From JAWWBG01 sp033721095 (GTDB lineage Bacteria > Actinomycetota > Nitriliruptoria > Nitriliruptorales > Nitriliruptoraceae), in assembly GCA_033721095.1 (NCBI GenBank), contig JAWWBG010000086.1, forward strand, positions 1-9,977: a stretch of 9,977 nt of DNA, given 5' to 3'. The translations under genes were made by a program, and so were the position numbers. Below the pieces are notes generated by a model. The model made no database searches and was not told the origin of the DNA. It worked only from the letters and a program-made list of their open reading frames with translations. Of this stretch, positions 1 to 8,700 are shown piece after piece (within the stretch, counting starts at the first letter, position 1; every line of letters begins with the position of its first letter).

Positions 1-2712
1 CGCGGCTACACGCTGCTCGGTGACACCGTGAACCTCGCCGCCCGCCTCATGCAACGTGCCGGACCGGGCGAGGTCGTCGCGACCGCCGAGATCGTCGAGC
101 GAACGGACGCAGCCCGCACGCCACTGGCGCCGTTTCGCGTCAAGGGCAAGAGCGACGAGATCCGGGCCTTTCGTCTCGACGAGGGTGAGCAGCGTCGCAC
201 GGTCGTCGACCTGCCGCTGATCGGGCGGCAACAAGAGGTCGAGCGGTTGGACGAGCTTGCCCGGCTCGCCCTCGACGGTGAGGTCGTGGCTGTTGACCTC
301 GTTGGGGAGGCCGGGCACGGCAAGTCTCGACTGGCCCGCGAGGTCAGCAACCGGCAGCCTGACCTGGAGCCCTTCCTCGGTCGGGCGAGCGCCTACTCGA
401 CCGCGACCCCGTACTCGCTTGCGCGACGCCTGTTGCGCGTGCTCCTGCGGATCCCGCGGTCACTCCCGTCCCACGAGGCCGGGGACTGGCTCGTGGACCT
501 GATCGACGGCGTCGCCCCCGACCTGCTGGACGACGCACCACTGATCGCACGGGCGATCGATGCCGTCGTGGACATGCCGGTCGGCGACCTGCCTGCGGAT
601 CCGGCCACGCGGCGTCGTCGGGTGGCACGTGCCGCGGCCGCCCTGGTCCGGCGGGTCCGCACAGGTCCGATGCTGGTGCTCGTCGACGATGTCCAGTGGC
701 TCGATGATGCGTCACGCCAGGTCCTCCATCGCCTGGCTGCCGACGGTGCGGATCGACCGTGGTTGTTCATCGGCGCCAGTCGACCGGGGACCGATCGGCT
801 GTTCGACGGCCTCGTCAACCAGCGGGTCGTCGAGCTCGAGCCACTCGCGGACGCGGCGGCCGCTGAGCTCGTGCGGCGCACCGCCACGACACCCCTGTTC
901 GACAGCCAGGTCGATGACGTCGTTGCGCGTGCCCGCGGCAACTGCCTGTTCCTGGTCGAGTACGCGCGTTCGGGCGACGAGGAGGTCCCCGATGACGTCG
1001 AGTCGCTCATCGCCCGGCGCCTCGACGCCCTCGACGTCGAGCAACGACGAGTCCTCGGCATCGCAGCCGTCGTCGGCACGAGTCCGACGATCGACATCGT
1101 TGCCTCCGTTTCGAGAACAGTCGACGGATCGGGGCCCGATCCCGGGATCTGGCGTGCCCTGGGGGAGTGGCTCGAGCCCCTGCGCGGTGGCGTCGTGACA
1201 TGGCGCGATCCCGTCCTTCGCGAGGTCGCCTATGCGGGCCTGCCCTACCAGCGTCGTCGAGACCTGCACCGGGCGGTCTACGAGGCCATCGAATCGGCGC
1301 CCTCCGATGAGAGCCTCGCCCGCAGGATCGCGCTCGCCCTCCATGCGGACCGCGGCCAGATGCCGCAGGAAGCCTGGGACATGTTGCGCAAGACCGGCGA
1401 GGAGGCGGCCTGGTCCGGCTCGTCAGTCGAGGCGGTTGACCTGCTGGAACGTGCCGTCCGCTGGGCCGATGACTTGTCGACCGTGCCCGACTCGGCGCTT
1501 GTCGACACGCTCCGCACGCTCGCGCAGGCGGCTGATCTGGCCGGTCGTTTCGAGACCGGTCTCGCCGCCGCCGACCGGGCCGTGTCCTTGGGTCGCGACG
1601 CAGATGAGCTGGTTCGCCTGCATGCGCTTCGAAGTCGCTTGCACGTCCAGTTGGGGCAGGTGGATCAGGCCCGAGCGGCCCTCGAGCCGGCTCGGGAGCT
1701 GGCCGCCGATCGGCCGCCAGATGTCCAGGCGTCCGTGTTGGTTGCCGAGGCGGCTGCGACGTTTCGAGCCGACCAGTTCGACGAGGCATTCGCGCTGGTC
1801 CAGATGGTCGCCGACCTCGGTCGTGACAATGTCGGACCCAAGGACTGGGTGCAGGCGATGATCATCGGGGATGCCATCGTCGGTGCGGGGACGGAGCGTC
1901 CTTGGGAGGTCGGACGGGGTCTGCCCGTCGCAGAGCTCCTCGGCGACGACCGCGGCATGGCGATGTGCCACAACAACCTGGGGATCGTCGCGTATCGACG
2001 CGGAAACTGGGAACGTGCCCTCGCAGAATGGGAGCTTGCCCACGACGCACACGCCCGCGGAGGCTCGCTGGTCGATGTGGCCACGTCCCTCGTGAACATC
2101 GCGGAGGTCCGCGGCGACCAGGGCAACTGGGCCGCGGCGCTCGAACGCATGGAGTCGGCTCGTCAGACCTGGGTGGCGGGCGATTACCGGATCGGCATCC
2201 TCTTCGTGACCAGCCTGATCGGGCGGACCTACGCCCGCCTGGGCAACACGTTCCAGGCGGCCGCCGAGCTGGATGCGGCTGAGCGGGGTTTCCTGGAGGC
2301 AAGCGCCACGAGCATGGCTGCAGAAACCTTGGTCCGTCGTGCCGAAGCAAGCTGGCTGGCAGGCAAGCCGCGTGCGGCGATCGAGCAGCTGGCCCGTGCC
2401 TCGGACATCCCGCCAGACGCGCGGCCACTGGCGCTGCTCATCCGCGGGTGCGCAATGATGACAATCGGCGACGCCACCGCGGAGCTGATGCTCGAGGAGG
2501 CCATCGAGGCAGCCACGGCCGCCAACCGCTGGTACGAACAAGTGGCGGGACGAGCGCAGCTGGCGCGCGCACGCGGGGACGAACCCACGAACGATCCAGA
2601 CGTGATGGACCTGGCCGAGCGGCTGGGAATCTGGCGACTGGCCGTCCCGGGTGGCGAGCTGCGGCTCAGCCCACCACCCGGCGACGGTCAGTCGGTCGAG
2701 TCGGTGTCGTAG
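1..2712 (+). CDS. Class III cyclase / STAND ATPase / TPR signalling protein, 5'-truncated
   Basis: The reading frame is open from base 1 and ends at TAG 2710-2712, giving 903 residues; the true start is upstream. Residues 1-60 are the end of a class III nucleotide cyclase domain: GDTVNLAARL (residues 7-16) carries the N-x3-R pair (N11, R15) used in catalysis in this family, followed by the usual KG..(E)IRAFRL tail. Residues near 70-105 begin a STAND/AAA_16 ATPase: IGRQQEVERL, then Walker A GEAGHGKS (102-109). Walker B is LVLVDDVQWLD (225-235), followed by LFIGASRPG. The segment WRDPVLREVAYAGLPYQRRR (from 401) matches the end of the ATPase module in such fusions. From about 460 to 867 the protein is Ala/Leu-rich helical with TPR-like units such as NNLGIVAYRRGNWERALAEW. 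By family knowledge it is a cytoplasmic signal sensor making cAMP or cGMP; most of the cyclase domain, including the metal-binding Asp residues, is outside the window, so activity cannot be judged. The ligand is unknown. Confidence 0.93.
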   Translation, partial: RGYTLLGDTVNLAARLMQRAGPGEVVATAEIVERTDAARTPLAPFRVKGKSDEIRAFRLDEGEQRRTVVDLPLIGRQQEVERLDELARLALDGEVVAVDLVGEAGHGKSRLAREVSNRQPDLEPFLGRASAYSTATPYSLARRLLRVLLRIPRSLPSHEAGDWLVDLIDGVAPDLLDDAPLIARAIDAVVDMPVGDLPADPATRRRRVARAAAALVRRVRTGPMLVLVDDVQWLDDASRQVLHRLAADGADRPWLFIGASRPGTDRLFDGLVNQRVVELEPLADAAAAELVRRTATTPLFDSQVDDVVARARGNCLFLVEYARSGDEEVPDDVESLIARRLDALDVEQRRVLGIAAVVGTSPTIDIVASVSRTVDGSGPDPGIWRALGEWLEPLRGGVVTWRDPVLREVAYAGLPYQRRRDLHRAVYEAIESAPSDESLARRIALALHADRGQMPQEAWDMLRKTGEEAAWSGSSVEAVDLLERAVRWADDLSTVPDSALVDTLRTLAQAADLAGRFETGLAAADRAVSLGRDADELVRLHALRSRLHVQLGQVDQARAALEPARELAADRPPDVQASVLVAEAAATFRADQFDEAFALVQMVADLGRDNVGPKDWVQAMIIGDAIVGAGTERPWEVGRGLPVAELLGDDRGMAMCHNNLGIVAYRRGNWERALAEWELAHDAHARGGSLVDVATSLVNIAEVRGDQGNWAAALERMESARQTWVAGDYRIGILFVTSLIGRTYARLGNTFQAAAELDAAERGFLEASATSMAAETLVRRAEASWLAGKPRAAIEQLARASDIPPDARPLALLIRGCAMMTIGDATAELMLEEAIEAATAANRWYEQVAGRAQLARARGDEPTNDPDVMDLAERLGIWRLAVPGGELRLSPPPGDGQSVESVS
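2688..2712. other. 25-bp tail-to-tail overlap of the two genes
   Basis: The + strand gene stops with TAG at 2710-2712 and the - strand gene stops with TGA (complement of 2688-2690), so the last 25 bp code on both strands in different registers. There is no intergenic space for a conventional intrinsic terminator. Any termination signal would lie inside the opposing coding sequence or depend on Rho. Confidence 0.9.
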
Positions 2713-5700
2713 CCACCGAGCAGCACGGCCTTGCCGATGTTGGCCTCGTTGGGCTCACCCGGGTGGGTGTCGTAGAAGGTCTCGTTGCCCTTCCAGACAC
2801 GCACACGCACCTTGTCGGGGACCAGGAAGCTGCCCTGCTTGATGTTCACCAGCACGTTGACGTTGCCCGTCACCTGCGACCACTTCGTCTTCCCAACGAT
2901 CTGGGCCTGGTTGCCCTTCACGTTGAGGTACGAGATCTGCTCCATCGAGAAGTGGATGTTCGCCAGCAGGTCGTCGATCTGGATGGCGCCCACCGGAGTG
3001 CCGTCGAACAGGTAGTGCGCGTCGTCGACCGTGACCTTCGGCAGGATGAAGTTCGGCTGGCCGTCGAGGATGCCCAGGACGCTCGAGACGAACAGGCCCT
3101 GCCCGTCGATCCGGTCGAGTGGGTCGAAGATCCGGATCTCGCCACCGAGGACGAGCGTTCCGCCCACGGTCGCCTTGATCGAGTACGTGCCGGGGTCCGA
3201 CCAGGCGTGGAAGGCCGCGTAGCCGGGTTCGCCGTCAACCGTGACCGGCGTGTCGGCCGGGGCCGTCGTGCCGTCACCGAAGTCGATGACTGCCGTCCCG
3301 GCCTCCGCGCCGAGGACCGTCACCTGGACGACCTCGTCCGGCAGCGCTTGGTCGGCGTGATCCAGGTCGACCACGCGGTACGTCGTCGACGCCGTGCTCT
3401 GGTTGCCGGCAACGTCGGTGGCAGTCGCCTCGAACGTGTTCTCACCGAGGTCGATCGTCTCGATCACCGCCGGGTACGCCACGTTGTCGACGCCGGAATG
3501 GTCGTCGGTGGCAGTCACCGACCCCATGACGAACGCACCGCGCTGATAGACGGCCCCGTCCACCGGCTCGTTGATCGTCAGGTCCGGGGCGACGTCGTCG
3601 ATCGGGACGTAGATGGTGTTGAACACCCCCTCGTCCATGACCGTGACGACGTGGCCCTCGTGGGCGCCGCTGACCACGGCTGTTGAGGTGGTCGCCAGGT
3701 TGCCGTCGACGTACAACTTGGCGTCGCCGTCGTTGTCGCCGACGACCTCGACCGTCACCGACCCGGTGTACCAACCGTTCACGAGCGGTGCGCCGCCCGT
3801 GACCTCCGGGACACCCGGGGTCTCCTGAGCCGGACCGCCCCCGCCGCCACTGCCGTCGTCCTCGTCGGAGGTGTGGAAGATGGCCTTGGCCGTGGAGACG
3901 CCCACCCAGCCGACCGTGTCGACGGCCTGCGCCAGGAACTCGACGTCACTGCCCGCGGGGAGCGGGTTGGCCAGGGTGACCTGGCGGCGGAACGTCTCGA
4001 CCCCGTCGGCATCCGGACCGGCGACGCGGATGAGGTCGATTCCGACCCATGTGGCCTCGCCAGGCTCGCGGTAGACGACGCGCAGCCGCGCGACGCTGCT
4101 GTCGTGGTCGACAGCCTTGACCTCGAACACCGTGGTCACGTTGTCGGCCGGGTCCACGGTTGTCTTCGCCAGGTGGATCTGCGGCGGGTCGAGGTCCGTC
4201 GTGCCAGGCGCGCCGTAGTAGACCGTGAGATCCGCACCGTCGAACAACAGCTGCTGCCCGCTGTCGCTGGATCCACGGAACTGCCCGGGCACGAAGACCA
4301 GGTTGCTGGCCGAACCCGCCGGCGTCTCGTAGTTGGTCACACGAGCGAAGGTCGTCGGGAACGCGAGGCCCTCGAGGTCCGGTTCCGGTTGTGTCTCGGC
4401 CTGGTCGACCACCGGTGTGGCGATGGCAGGATCGAGGGGACCGGTGGAGCCGTTGGTCAGGCCCTCGATCACGACGCCACGGGTCTCGGCCTTGATGCCG
4501 CCGTTGCCGTCGTGGGCGGTCGCGTCGACCTCCCAGCGAGGCTGGATCGGCTGGTTGGCCGTGACCTGCGGACCGAACGTGCCGCCGGTCGGGTCGGTGA
4601 CCTCCCACCAGTCGCCGTTGCCGCCGAACCGCTGGACGAACGGGGTCGCTGCCGCGTTGAAGTCCAGGTTCGTCCGGACCTTGAGGCCGGTCTTGGCGTC
4701 GGTCGTCAGGTTCACCGGCGGGGCCACCGGCGGGACGAAGTCGGCGTCGCCGATGAGGTACATCGGCAGGCCGTAGAACGTCGTCTGCATGACGACCTTC
4801 TCGTCGTAGACGCCGTAGGCCGACAGGTCGGCGGCGTACTCGGCCTTCGCGAACGCGAGGGCCTCACCGATGGTCATCGTCCCGTCGAGACGGTCGGCCA
4901 GCTGGGCCAACAGGAGCTCGTTGAGGGCGACCGTCTCGGTCTCCCCGTAGCCGTAGCCCGTGGTGCCGACGAACGTGCCACCGAAGCCGCCGAACGTCTC
5001 GGCCCAGTCCGTCCGGACACCCTGACCAATCGAGACGTTTGACACCGAGAAGCCCGAGTGGCAACCCATGGTCATCGTCAGCACGCCTGCGTACCCGCCG
5101 GCGATGTCGGTCGTGTCGAACAGGTCAGCCTGGGTGCCCGCCACCGACTCTGCAGCCGACAGGCCGCGGTGGTGGTCGAAGTGGGCGTTCGGGCTGGCGA
5201 TGTCCCACGAGGAGCCGTCGCTCAACAGCGCACGCAGGTCGTCGGATGTCCACGTGTCGCTGATCAGCGACCGGTCCGTGGCGTTGGCCTGGTCGGCGTC
5301 GAGCTCGTCGGCGACGGCGTTCGCGCCGTCCGTCAGGAACTCGTAGCCCGTCACCGCCGTGGTCCGCGTGGTGGTCGGGTCCAGGCGACCGTCGAACTGC
5401 GCGAAGTGGTTGAGCTGCGTGACGATGTCGCCGGGCTCCTCCACGAGTCGGCCGACAGCGATCTCCGGCACCCACACCGGGCGCCCACCCACGTTGTCAG
5501 CCACGCTGTCGACGAAGGCGTTGTCGGTCAGGTACCAGCCGTGGGCCAGCGCCGAGATCAGCTCATTGTTCTCCCCGTTGAGGGCGCCCGCATAGGTGCG
5601 CTCGTTGGCGATCTCCGTGAGGTCCGGCACGCGCATGAACGGCATGACCTCGTCCGCGCCGATGATCACGACGCTGCTGACGTTGGGGTGGTTCGCCCGC

Positions 5701-8700
5701 AGGCCGAGGACCACCTGGCGGATCTCCTCGGCGAGGACGTTCGCCGTCTCGACGTCGCAACGTCCGCTGGCGTCGTCCCAGGCCGTGAACGCATTCACGA
5801 CGGCCGGGTAGTACCCGAGGTCGACGATCGCGCCGTTGACGGGTGCGTCGTTGCCCGAGCCGTTCATCGCGGCCACGGGCGCGAGCGCCTGCTCGACGTC
5901 CGTCAGCGCTGCCGCGCCGTGCAGTCGGGCGAACCGTTCGCGTGCGAACAGGAACAGTGTCCGCGTGTTCGCGTCGAGACCCGTTGGCGCCTGCGGTGCG
6001 ACGGTCAGGCCAGCGTGCGGGAACGCCCGGTCGGTGCACGGCGGCAGCTTCGGCGCGCCGAACGTCTGCGACCGCAGGGTGTACGGCTCGTTCTTGAACG
6101 ACTCGTTGTAGCCGCTCACCTGCACGAGGTAGATGCCGCTGGCACGCACGGCCTGCAGGTCCACCCGTTCGCTGGCGTTGTCACGCTGCGCCGAGATCTT
6201 CAGCGCAGGCCGGTCTGGCAACAGCGGCACGTCGTTTGCCTGCTGCGTGCTCGTGCTGTCGTCCTCGACGGACTGTTGGAAGAACCCGTTCTGGTCGGTG
6301 CCGACCGGTCCGTAGATGACCAGGTCGAAGTCCGCCTCGTCCGGGATGCCGCCGAGGTGGACCGAGAAGCCCTCGCCTTCTTCCAGGAACTTGGCATACA
6401 GGTCGATGTCGCCCGCCGCGCCAACGTGCGAGACGTACACGAGGCCGTCCTCGAGGTCCGCGACGCCCGGGTCGGACGGCTTGTCGTTGGGCTCGAGCTC
6501 CTCGGCGACGGTGTAGTTGATCTGGTCGGATGCCTGGAGACCGGCGGCCTGGTAGTTGACGTCGAGGCTGGTGGCGGTCGGCCCGATGGCCAGGGACTCG
6601 CCGATCTGCACGTCGAAGGTCGTGGTGCCGTCGGGCACGACGAGCTCCCACGTGATGACGTTGCCGTTCACGTTGGTCGGTGCGATCGCCGCGCCGGCGA
6701 ACACCGCGCTGGGCGGCAGCGTCAGCGTCACGATGACCGGCTGTGCCGACGCCTGGCCGAACACGTCGAAGGACACGTTGTAGGTCGTCGTGCCGGCGGC
6801 CAGCTGGATGCCGCCCGACGCCACGTCGAGCTCCTGCCACGGGAACTGGTCGGGCGGCAGGATGGTCAGCAACAGGTCGATGAGGGACATGCCGCCATCG
6901 ACGGCGGGCGGGTCGCCCTCGATGATCGCCCGGACGACGATGTCGAAGAACGCCGCGCCCAGCAGGTGCAGGACGTCGCCCAGCGTCATCTCGCCAAAGC
7001 CCAGCAGCATGCCGAGCTCCGCGTTGTCCATCAGGGCCTCGAACTCGGCCGCGTGCGCCTGCACGTAGTTCGGGTCGGACGGGTCGGTCGGGAGGATGGC
7101 CGCGAGCTCGGCGAGGGTCAGTGGCGAGAAGTCCACCGCGTCACGGAGGCTGGCGCCCGCCCAGTTGTGTGGGTTGTTCGGGTCGATCAGGTCGGCCAGC
7201 GTCGTGTCGTTGATGGAGTCCTGGACGAGGGCGCTGGTCGAACCGAGCGCGGCCTCGAGCAGGTCCTTGAGCGTGACCGGGTTGCCCTGGCCGTCGGTGC
7301 CCACGTTGAGCAGGTGCGCGACGGACGCGTCCTGTGCGAGCTTCGACGCCGCGAACGCGTCACCGAGCGTGTTGCCCGACGCCTGGTCGCAGTACGCCGT
7401 GGTCTGACACTCGGGAATCAGGATGTTCGCGAGCGGGATGTTGGCCAGCGGGATGTTGGCCAGCGGACTCCCGAGGATGTCAATGTTCGCCAGCGGGATG
7501 TTGGCCAGCGGGATGTTGGCCAACGGCGTCCCGTTCGGTCCGATGTTGGCCAGCGGGATGTTCGCGAGTGGGATGTTGGCCAGCGGGATGTTGGCCAGCG
7601 GGATGTTCGCGAGCGGGATGTTCGCGAGCGGCGCGTGGACGACCCCGGAACCGTCATTGAACGACCCGGCAATGTTGGCCAGCGGGATGTTGGCCAGCGG
7701 GATGTTCGCGAGGGGGATGTTCGCGAGCGGGATGTTGGCCAGCGGGATGTTCCCCAGCGGGATGTTGGCCAGCGGGATGTTCGCGAGGGGGATGTTCGCG
7801 AGCGGGATGTTGGCCAGCGGCGTGCTCTGCGGCAGGGGAGTGCCGTCCGGCTCCGTCTCCAGGTGGATGTTGGCCAGCGGGATGTTGGCCAGCGGGATGT
7901 TCGCGAGCGGCGTGCCACTCAGCTCGATGTTCGCGAGCGGGATGTTGGCCAGCGGGATGTTCGCCAACGGCGCACCCTGGAGGAAGATGTTGGCCAGTGG
8001 AATGTTGGCCAGCGGTGCGCCGCCGATCGCGAGGTCGAAGATGCTCGGCTGCTCGCTCAGTGGCGGGTAGGGCGGAACCAACCCGTAGTCAGCGCAGGTC
8101 ACGTCGCTGTTGCTGTTGTCCAGCCATTGGCAGAACACATCGAGGTCACCGCCACCGACGCCGAAGATCTGGGCCCACGGGAACTCGCCGGCCGGGATGT
8201 TGGCCAGCGGCAAGGTGAACAGCGGGATGTTTGCGAGCGGGGTCGACCGGAAGTCGATGTTCGCGAGCGGCAGCGCCGCGACGTTCCCGCCGACGACCGG
8301 GTCGGCCAACGCCTGGGCGAGCGTGATGCTCTGCACGGGACGGCCCTCGAGGTCGCTGCCGGCCAGCAACTGCTCCCACGTGATGACGTTGCCGTTCGCG
8401 TCGGGCTGCAGCACGAGCTCGCTGAGCATGATCTTCTCGAAGACCTCCTGCAGCGCGTCGAGGTCGAACGAGATGTTCGCCAGCGGGATGTTGGCGAGAG
8501 GGATGTTGGCCAGCGGGATGTTGGCGAGGGGGATGTTGGCCAACGGGGCCTCGAACAGCTCGGCTCGGTCGATCCCGGTCGACTGGATGCCGCTGTCGTT
8601 GCCCAGCTGCGTCCGGATCTCGTTTGCCGGGACGATGGTTGCCCCCGGCGCGGTGCTGCCCGGGTTGCTGCGGGTCAGCGAGGCCGTGACCGAAGGCGGT

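Noticed and set aside
28..30. GTG as the start of the + strand gene
   Set aside because: The codons at 1-27 encode RGYTLLGDT, the conserved residues just before VNLAARL in class III cyclases, so the GTG is an internal Val and the gene begins upstream.
2756..2765. Ten-base perfect palindrome shortly after the + strand stop, considered as a terminator
   Set aside because: It has no loop and no following T tract, and it lies within conserved-looking coding sequence (THPGEPN) of the - strand gene.
2448..3686. A 412-codon open frame on the + strand crossing the end of the cyclase/ATPase gene
   Set aside because: Most of it is antisense and in codon register with the giant gene and it starts inside the other gene; the composition is Arg/Val/Asp-rich and no domain is recognisable.
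7422..8015. Regularly spaced short repeats that could suggest a CRISPR array
   Set aside because: Units are contiguous 15-bp tandem copies without unique spacers, keep the reading frame and vary at synonymous sites; this is a coding repeat.
7423..8070. + strand frame with MLASG/MFASG repeats
   Set aside because: It is the antisense shadow of the PLANI units; every frame of a 15-bp repeat stays open if one unit lacks stops in that frame.
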